A stretch of DNA of 64,000 nt from Duganella margarita (GCF_009857535.1 NZ_WWCS01000005.1:248001-312000), one strand, 5' to 3'; shown: positions 17,345-28,648, counted from the stretch's first letter. Notes: generated by a model not told the origin, from the letters alone. Numbers and translations: made by a program.

Positions 17345-18613
17345 TTAGTGTTTCAGACCACGCCAGCCGATGTCGCGGCGGCACTGCATGCCGGCGAAGT
17401 GGATCTGGTCGACCACTTCGTACGCGGTTTTCTGCGCCAGCTTGACGCTGTCGCCCAGGCCGACCGCGCACAGCACGCGGCCACCGGTTACCACCAGCTG
17501 GCCGTCCACTTCGGCGGTGCCGGCGTGGAAGGTTACCGCTTCCGGCGTTTCGGCCGGGATGCCGTCGATCACGGCGCCTTTCAGCGGCGCGTCCGGATAG
17601 CCTTCGGCGGCCAGCACCACGCCGACGGCGGTGCGGCGGTCCCATTCCAGTTCGATCTGGTCCAGCGTGCCGTTGACGGCGTGTTCCATCACCGCCAGCA
17701 GGTCGGTCTTCAGGCGCGACATGATCGGCTGGGTTTCCGGATCGCCCATGCGGCAGTTGAATTCCAGCGTGCGCGGATTGCCGGCGGCGTCGATCATCAG
17801 GCCGGCGTACAGGAAGCCGGTGAAGACGATGCCGTCCTTCGCCATGCCGGCGATGGTCGGGTTGATGATCTCGCGCATTACGCGGGCGTGCATCGCCGGC
17901 GTGACGATCGGGGCAGGGGAGTACGCACCCATGCCGCCGGTGTTCGGACCTTCGTCGTTGTCCTTCAGGCGTTTGTGATCCTGGCTGGTGGCCAGCGGCA
18001 GGATGTTTTTGCCATCGCACATGACGATGAAGCTGGCTTCTTCGCCGGCCAGGAATTCTTCGATGACGATGCGGGCGCCGGCGTCGCCGAAGCGGTTATC
18101 GGCCAGCATGTCGTCCACCGCCTGGTGGGCTTCTTCCAGCGACAGCGCCACCACCACACCCTTGCCGGCAGCCAGGCCGTCGGCCTTGATGACGATCGGT
18201 GCGCCGTGGGCGTCGATGTAGGCGTGCGCCGGGGCGACGTCCGAGAAGGTTTCGTACTTGGCGGTCGGGATGCCGTGGCGGTGCATGAAGGCCTTGGCGA
18301 AGTCTTTCGACGACTCCAGCTGCGCCGCTTCTTTGGTCGGGCCGAAGATTTTCAGGCCGCGCGCGCGGAACAGGTTGACGATGCCGCCGGCCAGCGGGGT
18401 TTCCGGGCCGACCACGGTCAGGCTGATGCCTTCGCTCTCGACGAAGTTCGCCAGCTCGTGCAGGTCGGTGATGTTGACGTTGACCAGGCGCGAGTCGCGC
18501 GCGGTGCCGCCGTTGCCGGGGGCCACGTACACCATCTGGATGCGCTCGGACTGCGCCAGTTTCCAGGCCAGTGCATGTTCACGGCCGCCGGAGCCGACTA
18601 CCAATATTTTCAT
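17345..18613 (-). CDS. purD: phosphoribosylamine-glycine ligase
   Basis: 422-residue GAR synthetase, the second step of purine synthesis (phosphoribosylamine + glycine + ATP). N domain [23 protein letters not shown]-grasp region with [15 protein letters not shown] and [17 protein letters not shown], metal-binding GDPETQPIM and [10 protein letters not shown] are intact. It follows yebC by 17 bases and is followed by hemF with one base between. Confidence 0.97.
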   Translation of the reverse strand: MKILVVGSGGREHALAWKLAQSERIQMVYVAPGNGGTARDSRLVNVNITDLHELANFVESEGISLTVVGPETPLAGGIVNLFRARGLKIFGPTKEAAQLESSKDFAKAFMHRHGIPTAKYETFSDVAPAHAYIDAHGAPIVIKADGLAAGKGVVVALSLEEAHQAVDDMLADNRFGDAGARIVIEEFLAGEEASFIVMCDGKNILPLATSQDHKRLKDNDEGPNTGGMGAYSPAPIVTPAMHARVMREIINPTIAGMAKDGIVFTGFLYAGLMIDAAGNPRTLEFNCRMGDPETQPIMSRLKTDLLAVMEHAVNGTLDQIELEWDRRTAVGVVLAAEGYPDAPLKGAVIDGIPAETPEAVTFHAGTAEVDGQLVVTGGRVLCAVGLGDSVKLAQKTAYEVVDQIHFAGMQCRRDIGWRGLKH

Positions 18614-18630
18614 AATCCCTCAGTCTTCGC

Positions 18631-19356
18631 TCAGTCTTCAATCAGGGTGTTGGAATACACTTCCTGCACATCATCCAGCGCTTCCAGCGCGTCCAGCAGT
18701 TTCTGCATCTTGATCGCGTTGTCGCCGGTGACGGCGATTTCGACATCCGGCTTCATGATGATCTCGGCCACTTCGGCCTTGAAGCCCTTGGCTTCCAACG
18801 CATCCTTGACGGCGGCGAAGTCGTGCGGGCCGCACAGCACTTCGATGCCGCCTTCTTCATCGGTGACCACGTCTTCGGCGCCGGCTTCCAGCGCCGCTTC
18901 CATCAGCGCGTCTTCACTGGTGCCCGGCGCGAACAGGAACTGGCCGCAATGCTTGAACATGAAGGCCACCGAGCCTTCGTTGCCCATGTTGCCGCCATTC
19001 TTGTTGAAGGCGTTGCGCACTTCGGCCACGGTACGCACGCGGTTGTCGGTCATGCAGTCGACGATGATCGCCGCGCCGCCGACGCCGTAGCCTTCGTAGC
19101 GGACTTCCTCGTAGGCCGCGCCGTCTTCGCCGCCGGTGCCGCGGGTGATCGCGCGCTGCACGTTATCTTTCGGCATATTGGCGTCGGCCGCCTTGTCGAT
19201 GGCGAGGCGCAGGCGCGGATTCGACGTGATGTCGCCGCCGCCCATGCGCGCAGCAACGGTGATTTCCTTGATCAGGCGAGTCCAGATCTTGCCGCGTTTC
19301 GCGTCAGTTGCTGCCTTTTTGTGCTTGATGTTGGCCCATTTGCTGTGTCCAGCCAT
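18631..19356 (-). CDS. yebC: YebC/PmpR-family protein
   Basis: 241-residue TACO1/YebC protein. [32 protein letters not shown] and [21 protein letters not shown] are diagnostic. Older annotations call it a transcriptional regulator; more recent work ties the family to easing ribosome stalling on proline-rich stretches. AAGGAAG lies 7 bases before the ATG at 19356. It is the first gene of the minus-strand run, so the promoter should lie in 19357-19561, shared with the divergent phosphatase gene. Confidence 0.96.
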   Translation of the reverse strand: MAGHSKWANIKHKKAATDAKRGKIWTRLIKEITVAARMGGGDITSNPRLRLAIDKAADANMPKDNVQRAITRGTGGEDGAAYEEVRYEGYGVGGAAIIVDCMTDNRVRTVAEVRNAFNKNGGNMGNEGSVAFMFKHCGQFLFAPGTSEDALMEAALEAGAEDVVTDEEGGIEVLCGPHDFAAVKDALEAKGFKAEVAEIIMKPDVEIAVTGDNAIKMQKLLDALEALDDVQEVYSNTLIED

Positions 19357-19561
19357 GTTCGGTCTTCCTTCGGCGGTGTGTCGGTAATTTAAGCGATGGT
19401 GCTGCGGTGAGGGCGGTATTCTAGCATAAGAGCCTTGACAGAAACCGTCCGGGCCTCCCCATGCTGCTGCTAGAGGCCAGCCTCCACTTTTTGTAGGCAA
19501 GTTGTCACATCTGCCTGCTAATGTTGATTCTTTTGTCACTATTACATTGGCGGGAGTGAAC

Positions 19562-22072
19562 ATGGATCGTCGGCAGTTTATTAAATTCGGCAGCTTTATC
19601 ACGGTATCGGTGGCTTCGGGCGTGGGCTTGACTGCCTGCGGCGGTAGCGATGGCGCGCCCGGCAGCGACCTGGCGCTGGCCAGCGGCGCCTGGAAATTCC
19701 CGCAAAGCGTGGCCTCCGGCGACCCGCGCGCCGACAGCATCATGCTGTGGACCCGCGCCGTGCCGGCAGCCTTCGACAACGTTGCCGTCGCCACCGGCAG
19801 CGACACCGCCATCCGCCTAGTGGTCACCACCACCGACAACAGCGCCGCGCTGGGCAGCAATGTGGCGCTGAGCGGCGCCACCGTGGCCGACGTCAAGCTG
19901 CCGTTGCAGGTGCAGTACGACAACACCGTGCGCCACAAGCTGACCGGCCTGTCGGCCGCCACCACTTACTATTACCAGTTCATCGCCGGCGACAACCGCT
20001 CCAACGTTGGCCGCTTCAAGACCGCACCGGCGGCCGATGCCGACGTCGCGCAGCTGCAGTTCGTCTACATGACCTGCCAGGACTGGAGCGTCAACCATTG
20101 GGGCGCGATGACGTCGATCGCCGCCGAGCAGCTGGACTTCATCGTCCACCTGGGCGATTACATCTACGAAACCGTGGGCGAGGACTTCCAGCAGGGCGCG
20201 GTGGAAAGCCGCCACGACGCGCTGGTGCTGCCGGATGGCGTATTCAAAAACGGCACGTCCGGCGCCAAGTACGCCAACACCGTTAACGACTACCGCTACC
20301 TGTACAAGAAATACCGCACCGACACCCGCCTGCAGGCGCTGCACGAGCGCTTCGCCTTCATTGCCATCTGGGATGACCACGAATTCACCGACGATGCCTG
20401 GCAGGACGCCGAAACCTACGACGGCTCCTTCAACGCCGACGGCTCCGACCTGCACCAGCCGGCACGCCGCCGCAGCGCCAACCAGGCGTGGTTTGAATAC
20501 ATGCCGGCCGATGTGACGCTGGACGCGGCCAACACCACCTTCCAGAACATCAAGATTTACCGCGACTTCCAGTTCGGCAAGCTGATGCAGCTGGTGATGA
20601 CCGACGAGCGCCTGTACCGCGCGGACCACATCATCCCGGAATCGTCGATCAACCCGGCCACCGGCAAGCCGCTGGGGCGCATCGGCTCGCGCTACCTGGT
20701 GCCGCAGGACCTGTTCAACAGCGTGGAAGCGCAGAAGATGGCCGGCGCCAGGAGCATCGGCCTCGACCCGCTGACCACCGCCACCATCCTTGGCAACACC
20801 CAGCGCCAGTGGTGGATGGACAAGATGAAGGCTGCCACCGCGACCTGGAAACTGTGGGGCAACGAAGTCTCGCTGCTGCGCATGGGCCTGAACGGCGTGG
20901 ACGCCATCGCCACCTTGCTGGCCTTGAACGCAGTAACGAGCGTGGCGACTTCGGTTGGCGCCACGGCGGCAGCGGCGGGCGGCAACTTTGCCGTGGCTGG
21001 GGCGATTGTGCCCGGTGTGACGGCGGGGGCTTCGTCGGCCGTGGCGCAAGCGGCAGCAGTCGCCATCGCCACCAGGGCGGCCGGCGGCGCTGCGGCGGAT
21101 GCGCAAGTGGCGGCTGGCGTGGCGGCTGGTCTGACGGCGGCCCAGGCGGCGATTGCCGTCGCCACCTTCGGCAAGGTCGCTACTGCGGCGGCTGCCGGCC
21201 AGAGCGGCGCGGCGCTGGCGGCGGTGGCAGGGCAGACCATCGCCTTCGGCTACATCAAGCCGGAAGTGCAGGCCAACAAGGCCAATTCGGCGTTTGTGGC
21301 GGCGTCCGGCAAGAAGGATGCGCTGTCGGCGTTCTTCACCAGGTTCCTGCTCAACTGCGACCAGTGGGACGGCTACAACAGCGAGCGCAAGGCGCTGATG
21401 GCCCACCTGAAGAGCAACAACATCGGCAACGTGGTGGCGATCACCGGCGACATCCACGCCTTCTTCGCCGGCACCGTTAACGACGACTTTGATGCCACCG
21501 GTGGCGGCACTCCGGTGATGGTGGACCTGGTATCGGCTGGCATCAGTTCGGACTCGTTCTTCAGCTACCTGCGCGACGCGGCGTCGGCGCTGGGCGACAT
21601 CGGCACACTGGTGTCCTACCCGGTCGCGGTGCCGGTGACCGGGCTGGGCACGGTCAACCTGAGCTTCAACCTGCTGGACTACACCATGGGCAAAGCGGCG
21701 CCGACGGTGGCGTCGCTGGCCGAACAGACCCGCGTGCAACTGCGCGGCGCGCTGGCGGCGAAAGGCGTGCCGGAGTCGCAGCTGGAGGCGACCACGGCTG
21801 CCGTTCTGACCGGCCTGCAAGCCAACAGCGACTTCAACACCAGCCTGTTGACGCTGGCCCAGCAGTTGTCCGCGCTGGGCAATAATGGCTGGCTGAAGCA
21901 TCTGAACACCGATGCACAAGGCTACACGCTGGTGACGCTGACCCCAGGCAAAATGACGGCCCAGTTCCGCCAGGTGAACAAGCTGGTGGGCGCCACCGCC
22001 CCTGCCACCATCGTCGCCCGCACCACCACCGCGACGGTCACTGCCGGCGCAGCCGCCGTAACGATCAGCTAA
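19562..22072 (+). CDS. PhoD-like alkaline phosphatase with an Ala-rich insertion
   Basis: 836-residue exported phosphatase/phosphodiesterase. The start at 19562 gives a twin-arginine leader ([12 protein letters not shown], then a hydrophobic stretch and LTACGG), as expected for PhoD proteins exported folded. An N-terminal PhoD_N-like domain ([21 protein letters not shown]) precedes the metallophosphatase domain with ligands in HLGDYIYE (His196, Asp199), [10 protein letters not shown] and GDIHAFF (about 628). Between the [11 protein letters not shown] strand and [10 protein letters not shown] lies an insertion of about 140 residues (roughly 450-590) made largely of Ala, Gly and Val, absent from typical PhoD. 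Substrate range is unknown; family members hydrolyse phosphodiesters and monoesters with Ca/Fe. Confidence 0.88.
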   Translation: MDRRQFIKFGSFITVSVASGVGLTACGGSDGAPGSDLALASGAWKFPQSVASGDPRADSIMLWTRAVPAAFDNVAVATGSDTAIRLVVTTTDNSAALGSNVALSGATVADVKLPLQVQYDNTVRHKLTGLSAATTYYYQFIAGDNRSNVGRFKTAPAADADVAQLQFVYMTCQDWSVNHWGAMTSIAAEQLDFIVHLGDYIYETVGEDFQQGAVESRHDALVLPDGVFKNGTSGAKYANTVNDYRYLYKKYRTDTRLQALHERFAFIAIWDDHEFTDDAWQDAETYDGSFNADGSDLHQPARRRSANQAWFEYMPADVTLDAANTTFQNIKIYRDFQFGKLMQLVMTDERLYRADHIIPESSINPATGKPLGRIGSRYLVPQDLFNSVEAQKMAGARSIGLDPLTTATILGNTQRQWWMDKMKAATATWKLWGNEVSLLRMGLNGVDAIATLLALNAVTSVATSVGATAAAAGGNFAVAGAIVPGVTAGASSAVAQAAAVAIATRAAGGAAADAQVAAGVAAGLTAAQAAIAVATFGKVATAAAAGQSGAALAAVAGQTIAFGYIKPEVQANKANSAFVAASGKKDALSAFFTRFLLNCDQWDGYNSERKALMAHLKSNNIGNVVAITGDIHAFFAGTVNDDFDATGGGTPVMVDLVSAGISSDSFFSYLRDAASALGDIGTLVSYPVAVPVTGLGTVNLSFNLLDYTMGKAAPTVASLAEQTRVQLRGALAAKGVPESQLEATTAAVLTGLQANSDFNTSLLTLAQQLSALGNNGWLKHLNTDAQGYTLVTLTPGKMTAQFRQVNKLVGATAPATIVARTTTATVTAGAAAVTIS

Positions 22073-22075
22073 CCC

Positions 22076-22158
22076 CCGTCGTTCCCGCGCAGGCGGGAAC
22101 CCATAGGCCGTGTGCCATTCCCGGTCAGCATGGGTTCCCGCTTTCGCGGGAACGACGG
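22076..22158. repeat. REP-like palindromic element, copy 3
   Basis: Arms ccgtcgttcccgcgcaggcg and gcgggaacgacggg face each other right after the phosphatase stop and end about 45 bases before the DMT transporter start. Confidence 0.75.
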
Positions 22159-22200
22159 GGCGGTCTGCGGCCGTCCGCATTTGCCCGTACAATCCCAGGT

Positions 22201-23106
22201 ATGGACAAAAGCACCACACACAGCCCGCTGACGCGCGCGGCATTTCTCAGCGGGTTGGGTATCGCCATCGGCGGCTCGGTCCTGTTTTCCACCAAGGCCA
22301 TCGTCGCCAAGCTGCTGTACCGCTACCATATCGACGCCGTCACCCTGATCGCCTTCCGCATGCTGTTCTCGGTGCCGGTGTTTGCCGCCGTCGCCGTGTG
22401 GAAGATGCGCACCGGCGCGCCGCTGACCGGCGGCGACCGCTGGCGCATCCTCGGCCTCGGCCTGGTCGGCTACTATCTGTCCAGCTTCCTCGACTTCCTC
22501 GGCCTGCAATACATCTCGGTCGGCCTGGAGCGGCTGATCCTGTTCCTGACGCCCACCTTCGTGCTGCTGATCAGCTCCACCTTCCTCAAGCAGCACATCA
22601 GCCGCAAGCAGTGGATGGCGCTGCTGATCTCCTACTGCGGCATCGTGCTGGTATTCGTTCATGACCTTCAGGGCGGCCACAACGTGGTGCTGGGCGCTGC
22701 GCTGGTGACCGGCTCGGCCGCCGCCTACGCCGCCTACCTGCTGCTGTCCGGCGAAATGGTCAAGCGGCTCGGCCCCCTCAAGCTGGTGTCGTACGCGATG
22801 TGCGTCTCGACCGTGGCCTGCGTCGGCCAGTTCTTCCTGCTGCGTCCGCCCGGGTTGCTGATCCAGCCGCTGCCGGTGTACGGCCTGTCGCTGCTGAACG
22901 GCCTGCTGTGCACGGTGGCGCCGGTGTTCATGACCATGATCGCCGTCGAACGCATCGGCGCCGGCACCGCCTCGCAGGCTGGTATGATCGGCCCGGTGTC
23001 AACGTTGTTCCTGGGCGCGCTGCTGCTGGGCGAACCCGTCACCTCCTGGCAACTGGGCGGCACCGCCCTCGTGCTGGCCGGGATCTATCTGCTGTCCAAA
23101 AAATAA
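22201..23106 (+). CDS. EamA/DMT-superfamily transporter
   Basis: 301-residue inner-membrane protein with about ten hydrophobic helices arranged as two EamA repeats (about residues 14-145 and 160-298), the drug/metabolite exporter architecture. Landmarks are FSTKAIVAKLLYRYHIDAVTLIAFRM at the first repeat and TASQAGMIGPVSTLFLGALLLGEPVTSWQLGGTALVLAGIYLL at the end. Cargo cannot be predicted. The next gene, mgsA, starts 14 bases later, so they may share a transcript. Confidence 0.9.
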   Translation: MDKSTTHSPLTRAAFLSGLGIAIGGSVLFSTKAIVAKLLYRYHIDAVTLIAFRMLFSVPVFAAVAVWKMRTGAPLTGGDRWRILGLGLVGYYLSSFLDFLGLQYISVGLERLILFLTPTFVLLISSTFLKQHISRKQWMALLISYCGIVLVFVHDLQGGHNVVLGAALVTGSAAAYAAYLLLSGEMVKRLGPLKLVSYAMCVSTVACVGQFFLLRPPGLLIQPLPVYGLSLLNGLLCTVAPVFMTMIAVERIGAGTASQAGMIGPVSTLFLGALLLGEPVTSWQLGGTALVLAGIYLLSKK

Positions 23107-23120
23107 ACTAGGATCGAGAC

Positions 23121-23501
23121 ATGAAATTCCGTATTGCCCTGATTGCGCACGACAAGAAAAAAGACGACATGATCACGCTGGCCACTGAATACAAGGCGTT
23201 CCTGTCAACCTGCGCGCTGGTGGCCACCGGCACCACCGGCGGGCGCCTGATCAATGAAGTCGGCCTCGACGTGGAACGCAAGCACTCCGGCCCGTTCGGC
23301 GGCGACTTGCAGATCGGCTCGCTGCTGGTGGAAGGCCAGATCGACTGTGTGATCTTCCTGCGCGATCCGATGACGCCGCAGCCGCACGAGCCGGACATCA
23401 ACGCCCTGGTGCGCGCCTGCGACGTGCACAATACGCCGTGCGCCACCAACCTGTCGTCGGCACATCTGGTACTGTCTCAGCTTCAGCAGCGCGCTGCCTA
23501 A
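23121..23501 (+). CDS. mgsA: methylglyoxal synthase
   Basis: 126-residue enzyme converting dihydroxyacetone phosphate to methylglyoxal and phosphate, a glycolytic bypass under phosphate stress. Active-site and phosphate-binding elements are visible: [34 protein letters not shown] with the catalytic Asp, FLRDPM and [13 protein letters not shown] with the His. It is shorter than the 152-residue E. coli protein at both ends but complete. GGATCGAGAC precedes the ATG with only a weak ribosome site. Confidence 0.95.
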   Translation: MKFRIALIAHDKKKDDMITLATEYKAFLSTCALVATGTTGGRLINEVGLDVERKHSGPFGGDLQIGSLLVEGQIDCVIFLRDPMTPQPHEPDINALVRACDVHNTPCATNLSSAHLVLSQLQQRAA

Positions 23502-23516
23502 TTCAGGAGAAAAGCA

Positions 23517-24491
23517 ATGGTCAAGGCGATCCGCATCAACCGCGTCGGCGGTCCCGAAGTGATGGAACTGGTGGAGGTCGATTTGCCGCCGCCCGGTCCG
23601 GGCGAGGTGCGGATGCGCCATGAAGCGATTGGCCTGAACTACATCGACGTCTACCACCGCACCGGCCTGTACCCGCAACCAATGCCCGGCGCGCTGGGCG
23701 TGGAAGGCGCCGGCGTGGTGGAGGAGGTGGGCGAGGGCGTGACCGACCTGAAAGTGGGCGACCGCGTGGCCTACGGCGGCCGTCCGCTGGGTTCGTATTC
23801 GGAGGCGCGCATCATCCCGGCCTCGCAGCTGCTGGTGCTGCCGAACCAGATCGAATTCGACACCGCCGCCGCCATGATGCTGCAAGGGCTGACGGTGCAA
23901 TACCTGTTCCACCGCACGGTGCCGCTGAAGGCCGGCGACACCATCTTGTTCCACGCGGCGGCCGGCGGCGTCGGCCTGATCGCCTGCCAGTGGGCACGCG
24001 TGATGGGCGTCAAGCTGATCGGCACGGTCGGTTCGGAAGAGAAGGCGGCGCTGGCGATTGAAAACGGCGCCACCGAGGTCATCAACTACAACAAGGAAAA
24101 CTTCACCGAGCGGGTGAAGGAACTGACCGACGGCAAGGGCGTGTCGGCGGTGTACGACTCGATCGGCAAGGACACCTTCATCGGCTCGCTGGACTGCCTG
24201 CAGCCGCTGGGCACCATGGTCAGCTTCGGCAACGCTTCCGGTCCGGTGGCGCCGTTCAGCCTGAGCGAACTAGCCAGCCGTGGCTCGCTGTTCGTCACGC
24301 GGCCGACCCTGATGACCTACGCCGCCAGGCGCGAGGACCTGGAAGCGATGGCCAAGTCGCTGTTCGGCGTGGTCAGCAGCGGGGAAGTGAAAATCGACAT
24401 CCGCCAACGCTATGCGCTGGCCGACGTGCAGCAGGCCCACCGCGACCTGGAAGCGCGCAAGACCACCGGCTCGACCATCCTGCTGCCATGA
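23517..24491 (+). CDS. qorA: NADPH:quinone oxidoreductase (zinc-free MDR family)
   Basis: 324-residue cytoplasmic medium-chain reductase that reduces quinones with NADPH. Matches the Qor group: EAIGLNYIDVYHRTGLYP, PGALGVEGAGVVEEVGEGV, the Rossmann motif HAAAGGVGLIACQWA (about residues 146-160) and PLGTMVSFGNASGPV. Zinc-binding Cys residues are absent, as expected. AGGAG precedes the ATG. Its stop overlaps the next start as ATGA, indicating translational coupling. Confidence 0.93.
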   Translation: MVKAIRINRVGGPEVMELVEVDLPPPGPGEVRMRHEAIGLNYIDVYHRTGLYPQPMPGALGVEGAGVVEEVGEGVTDLKVGDRVAYGGRPLGSYSEARIIPASQLLVLPNQIEFDTAAAMMLQGLTVQYLFHRTVPLKAGDTILFHAAAGGVGLIACQWARVMGVKLIGTVGSEEKAALAIENGATEVINYNKENFTERVKELTDGKGVSAVYDSIGKDTFIGSLDCLQPLGTMVSFGNASGPVAPFSLSELASRGSLFVTRPTLMTYAARREDLEAMAKSLFGVVSSGEVKIDIRQRYALADVQQAHRDLEARKTTGSTILLP

Positions 24492-24964
24492 GCGCGGCAC
24501 CGGAAGAGCGCGACAACGACACGCAAAGCGACGAGCGCGACGACGGCGACTTTTCGGACATGCTGAGCGAGATGCGCATCCTGCTGCCGGGGGCGCAGAT
24601 GCTGTCGGCGTTTTTGATCATCCTGCCGTTCAACGGCGGCTTTGCCAAGATCGTCCACCTGGAAAAGCTGCTGTTCCTGGCGACTTTTTTGTTTGCGCTG
24701 GCCAGCCTGGTGCTGCTGAGCGCGCCGGCGATCCAGCACCGGCTGCTGCGGCCGCTAAAGGACCGGGCCCGCTTCAAGCGCATCGCCACGCGCCAGATCG
24801 TCGCCGGCGCGTTTGCGCTGGCGATCGCCCTGGTGCTGGGGACGGATCTGGTGATGTCGGAAGTGTTTGGCGCCACCGTGGGGCTGGCGGTTGCCGCCGT
24901 GATGGGGCTGCTGATTGTCTGCGCCTGGTGGCTGATGCCGGTCTACCTGAAGCGCCGGCTTTGA
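24488..24964 (+). CDS. DUF6328 family membrane protein
   Basis: 158-residue protein. An acidic N terminus (about 20 residues of E, D, R) precedes four predicted transmembrane helices (about 38-52, 60-77, 103-120, 125-148). The SEMRILLPGAQMLSAFLIILPF block fits the DUF6328 family. Function unknown. The ATG overlaps the quinone reductase stop. Confidence 0.78.
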   Translation: MSAAPEERDNDTQSDERDDGDFSDMLSEMRILLPGAQMLSAFLIILPFNGGFAKIVHLEKLLFLATFLFALASLVLLSAPAIQHRLLRPLKDRARFKRIATRQIVAGAFALAIALVLGTDLVMSEVFGATVGLAVAAVMGLLIVCAWWLMPVYLKRRL

Positions 24965-24965
24965 C

Positions 24966-25029
24966 GCGTCGCTCCCGCGCAAGCGGGAGTCCATGCTGAG
25001 CGTGGATTCCCGCCTGCGCGGGCACGACG
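24966..25029. repeat. REP-like palindromic element, copy 4
   Basis: Arms cgtcgctcccgcgcaagcgg and gcctgcgcgggcacgacg face each other, exactly filling the 65-base gap between two convergent stop codons. A bidirectional terminator role is plausible here. Confidence 0.7.
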
Positions 25030-25719
25030 TCAGTTAGCCTTCGGCGCCGGATTGGCCGCCTGCACCGTCGGCGTTTTCGGATCGATGGTGATGTCGATGG
25101 TGCGCGGCACGCCGTTCTGGCCCGGGAAACCGGTGAACGCACTCTGTACCAGCGCCGGCATCACATACGGCGTCGCCTGCACGCCGCTGGTGTTCTGCAC
25201 CGTCACGTCATACAGCTTGCGGCCCGCCACGGTATCGATGGTGACGCGCAGCTGGCGCTGATACTGGTGCTTGATCTGCTCGCTCACATAGCGCGGACCG
25301 AAACGGTACGGATCGTAGAAGAACGGACGATAGGCCCAGCGCGAATAGCCAAAGCGGCCATAGTAGCCGTAGCGGCCGAAGCCCGGACCCCAGTACGGAT
25401 CGTCAAACGGATCGGCCTGAATCACGCGCACCGGATGATCGATGGTGAAGTATTTCATGCTGACCATCAGCTGCGGCTGCTGGCCTTCGCCCGCCTGGTG
25501 GAAGCCCAGTTGGGTCAGCTGATTGGCCACCAGCGCCTGGTAATTGCGGAATTCCAGCGTATCGTTGGCCCCCTGCGGCGCCTCGAAGGCGAAGGATTTG
25601 TCCTGGAGATCGGCGGCCGGCCAGTCGTTGAACGCGGTCACATTGCTGTGCAAGGTGGTCGCGCAACCGCTCAGCAGCATGACGGCGGCGGCCCCCAGCA
25701 TGGCGAGATACTTTTTCAT
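25030..25719 (-). CDS. DUF4136 family lipoprotein
   Basis: 229-residue predicted lipoprotein with lipobox LLSGC (Cys19). The DUF4136 core shows NDWPAADLQDKSFAFE and NYQALVANQLTQLGFHQ, followed by a striking aromatic stretch (PYWGPGFGRYGYYGRFGYSRW, Tyr/Phe/Gly-rich, about residues 105-140) and a beta-rich C terminus. The family sits on the inner face of the outer membrane or periplasm; function unknown. It converges on the DUF6328 gene across REP copy 4. Confidence 0.85.
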   Translation of the reverse strand: MKKYLAMLGAAAVMLLSGCATTLHSNVTAFNDWPAADLQDKSFAFEAPQGANDTLEFRNYQALVANQLTQLGFHQAGEGQQPQLMVSMKYFTIDHPVRVIQADPFDDPYWGPGFGRYGYYGRFGYSRWAYRPFFYDPYRFGPRYVSEQIKHQYQRQLRVTIDTVAGRKLYDVTVQNTSGVQATPYVMPALVQSAFTGFPGQNGVPRTIDITIDPKTPTVQAANPAPKAN

Positions 25720-25931
25720 GATGATGCCCTTTCAGCTAAAACGGGTTATCCGGGGTTCAGTGTATGCCGCCGGCACGGCGCTCCCATGATTATTACAGAC
25801 TGTTACGGCGTGATGGAAGCTAGCAATGTTAGTGCCATCAATAGCCAATTGTCTCTTAAACTGCGAATCCGCGCATGGGCCGGCCTCGGTATTGGTAAAA
25901 TAAGCCTTTGTATCCGTCCTCAGAGCCTCCA

Positions 25932-28574
25932 ATGCGCACCGACAGCAGCCCCACGACGATCTACCGCAAAGATTACACCCCTCCCGCCTTCCTGGTTGAC
26001 ACTGTAGAACTCGGTTTCGACCTGGCGCCGGCGCGTACCGTGGTGGCCAACCGCATCACGCTGCGCCAGAACCCGGCTTCATCCAGCCACGACATCGTGC
26101 TGCACGGCGAATCCATTGAACTGGTGCAACTGCGCCTGAACGGGACACGGCTGGAAGCCGGCGACTACACGCTGACCGAATCAACGTTGACCATCCGCAA
26201 GGCCCCGGCCGACGTGGTGCTGGAAATCGAAACCGTCTGCGCGCCGGTGGAAAACACCACCCTGTCCGGGCTGTACGTGTCCAACGGCAACTTCTTCACC
26301 CAGTGCGAGGCCGAAGGCTTCCGCCGCATCACCTTCTTCCCTGACCGTCCCGACGTGATGGCCAAGTACACCGTGATGCTGCGCGCCGACAAGGCCGCCT
26401 ACCCGGTGCTGCTGTCCAACGGCAACCTGATCGAAGAGGGTGACCTCGGCGACGGTCGCCATTACGCCAAGTGGGAAGACCCGTTCAAGAAACCGTCCTA
26501 CCTGTTCGCGCTGGTGGCGGCCAAGCTTGTTTGCCAGGAAGAAACCTTCAAGCTGGCCGACGGCCGCGACGTGCTGCTGCAAGTGTGGGTGGAAGAGGGC
26601 AACCTCGACAAGACCGACTACGCCATGCAGTCGCTGAAGAACTCGATCCGCTGGGACGAGGAACGCTTCAACCTGGAGCTCGACCTGGACCGCTTCATGA
26701 TCGTCGCCGTCGGCGACTTCAACATGGGTGCGATGGAAAACAAGGGCCTGAACATCTTCAACACCAAGTTTGTGCTGGCCAACCCGCGCACCGCCACCGA
26801 CATCGACTTCGCCGGCATTGAAGCGGTGGTTGGCCACGAATACTTCCACAACTGGACCGGCAACCGCGTGACCTGCCGCGACTGGTTCCAGCTGTCGCTG
26901 AAGGAAGGCCTGACCGTGTTCCGCGACCAGGAATTTTCCGCCGACATGATCGGCACCGACTCCGGCCGCGCCGTCACCCGCATCGACCAGGTGCGCACGC
27001 TGCGCCAGGCGCAATTCCCGGAAGACGCCGGCCCGATGGCGCACCCGGTGCGGCCCGATTCCTTCGTCGAAATCAACAACTTCTACACCGTCACCGTGTA
27101 CGAAAAAGGCGCCGAAGTGGTGCGCATGTACCAGACCCTGCTGGGCCGTGACGGCTTCCGCAAAGGCATGGACCTGTACTTCGAGCGCCACGACGGCCAG
27201 GCCGTGACCTGCGACGACTTCCGCGCCGCCATGGCCGACGCCAACGACCGCGACCTGGCCCAGTTCGAACGCTGGTACTCGCAGGCCGGCACGCCGGTGG
27301 TCACCGCGCGCACCCGCTACGACGCCGTCAAGCGCAACTTCGACATCATCCTGAGCCAGCGCGGTCAGGCTGGCCAGCAACCGTTCCACATTCCCGTGGC
27401 GGTCGGCCTGCTGGGCGCCAACGGCAAGGACCTGCCGCTGACGCTGGAAAACGGCAAGCACGAAAAAGGCGCCACCACGGTGGTGCTGGAGCTGACCACG
27501 CAGGAGCAGATCTTCCGCTTCCGCAACGTCGACGAACGGCCGATTCCATCGATCCTGCGCGACTTCTCGGCGCCGGTGATCCTCGAATACGACTACACCG
27601 ACGCCGAACTGCTGCACCTGTTCAACCACGACAGCGACCCGGTCAACCGCTGGGAAGCCGGCCAGCGCCTGGCGATGGAACGCCTGCTGAAACTGACCGC
27701 GCAAGTGGCGGCCCACGGCGACGGCAACCTCAAGCTGGACAACACCTTCATCAACGCCATGCGCACCGTGCTGACCGACGAGACGCTCGACCCGGCTTTC
27801 CGTGAACTGGCGCTGATCCTGCCGTCGGAAACCATCATCGCCGAGCAGATGGAAGTGGTCGATCCGCAAGCCATCCACACCGCGCGCCAGTTCCTGCGCC
27901 GCACCATCGGCGCTGCGCTCAAGCCGGAACTGCTGGCGCAGTACCACGCCAACCAGACGCCGGGCGAGTACAGCCCGGACGCGCTGTCGGCCGGCAAGCG
28001 CGCGCTGAAAAACCTGTGCCTGTCCTACCTGATGGCGACGCCGGACATGGCCGAACTCAAACTGTCGCAACAGCAGTTTGAAAGCGCCACCAACATGACC
28101 GACCGCTCGGCCGCGCTGGTCGCCATGATCCACAGCGGCGCCGAAGCCGGCCCGTACCTGAAGGCTTTCTACAAAGACTTCGAGAACGAAGCGCTGGTCA
28201 TCGACAAATGGTTCGCCATGCAAGCCTCGGCGCCGACCACCGACGCAGCGGCCGTGCGCAAGCTGATGGCGCATCCGGCCTTTACGCTGAAGACGCCGAA
28301 CCGCGCACGGGCGCTGATCTTCAACTTCACCAACGCCAACCCGTCGCAATTCCACGCGGCCGACGGCAGCGCCTACGCCTTCTGGGCCGAATACGTGATC
28401 AAGCTGGACGCCATCAACCCGCAAGTGGCGGCCCGCCTGGCGCGCGCCATGGACCGCTGGCGCCGTTACGCGCCGGCGTTGCAGGCCAAGATGAAACAGG
28501 CGCTGGAACAAGTCGCCACCCAAAAACTGTCTAACGACGTCGCCGAAGTGATCACCAAAGCACTCGCGGCCTAG
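25932..28574 (+). CDS. pepN: aminopeptidase N (M1 family)
   Basis: 880-residue zinc aminopeptidase that removes N-terminal residues from peptides in the cytoplasm. GAMEN (residues 266-270) is the substrate N-terminus site, HEYFH (302-306) with Glu325 forms the zinc site, and the catalytic Tyr is in [13 protein letters not shown]. The long helical C-terminal domain (about 540-880) is complete, matching E. coli PepN (870). The ATG at 25932 ([18 protein letters not shown]) is preferred to one 24 bases earlier. No signal peptide. Confidence 0.96.
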   Translation: MRTDSSPTTIYRKDYTPPAFLVDTVELGFDLAPARTVVANRITLRQNPASSSHDIVLHGESIELVQLRLNGTRLEAGDYTLTESTLTIRKAPADVVLEIETVCAPVENTTLSGLYVSNGNFFTQCEAEGFRRITFFPDRPDVMAKYTVMLRADKAAYPVLLSNGNLIEEGDLGDGRHYAKWEDPFKKPSYLFALVAAKLVCQEETFKLADGRDVLLQVWVEEGNLDKTDYAMQSLKNSIRWDEERFNLELDLDRFMIVAVGDFNMGAMENKGLNIFNTKFVLANPRTATDIDFAGIEAVVGHEYFHNWTGNRVTCRDWFQLSLKEGLTVFRDQEFSADMIGTDSGRAVTRIDQVRTLRQAQFPEDAGPMAHPVRPDSFVEINNFYTVTVYEKGAEVVRMYQTLLGRDGFRKGMDLYFERHDGQAVTCDDFRAAMADANDRDLAQFERWYSQAGTPVVTARTRYDAVKRNFDIILSQRGQAGQQPFHIPVAVGLLGANGKDLPLTLENGKHEKGATTVVLELTTQEQIFRFRNVDERPIPSILRDFSAPVILEYDYTDAELLHLFNHDSDPVNRWEAGQRLAMERLLKLTAQVAAHGDGNLKLDNTFINAMRTVLTDETLDPAFRELALILPSETIIAEQMEVVDPQAIHTARQFLRRTIGAALKPELLAQYHANQTPGEYSPDALSAGKRALKNLCLSYLMATPDMAELKLSQQQFESATNMTDRSAALVAMIHSGAEAGPYLKAFYKDFENEALVIDKWFAMQASAPTTDAAAVRKLMAHPAFTLKTPNRARALIFNFTNANPSQFHAADGSAYAFWAEYVIKLDAINPQVAARLARAMDRWRRYAPALQAKMKQALEQVATQKLSNDVAEVITKALAA

Positions 28575-28580
28575 CACGCG

Positions 28581-28604
28581 CCATTCCCGCGAACGCGGGA
28601 ATCC
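28581..28604. repeat. REP-like half element, copy 5
   Basis: A single arm, the near-perfect palindrome attcccgcgaacgcgggaat (28583-28602), 7 bases after the pepN stop. The second arm seen in the other copies is missing; the following atccatgctgag matches the spacer start of copy 4. Confidence 0.65.
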
Positions 28605-28648
28605 ATGCTGAGCCGAAAAATCGCATTACCTCTACCTCAAGGGAAACC

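Noticed and set aside
19817..22243. 808-codon minus-strand frame opposite the PhoD gene
   Set aside because: Same shadow effect; the plus strand shows metal ligands and a Tat leader.
26181..28577. 798-codon minus-strand frame opposite pepN
   Set aside because: Shadow of a full-length, motif-complete aminopeptidase.
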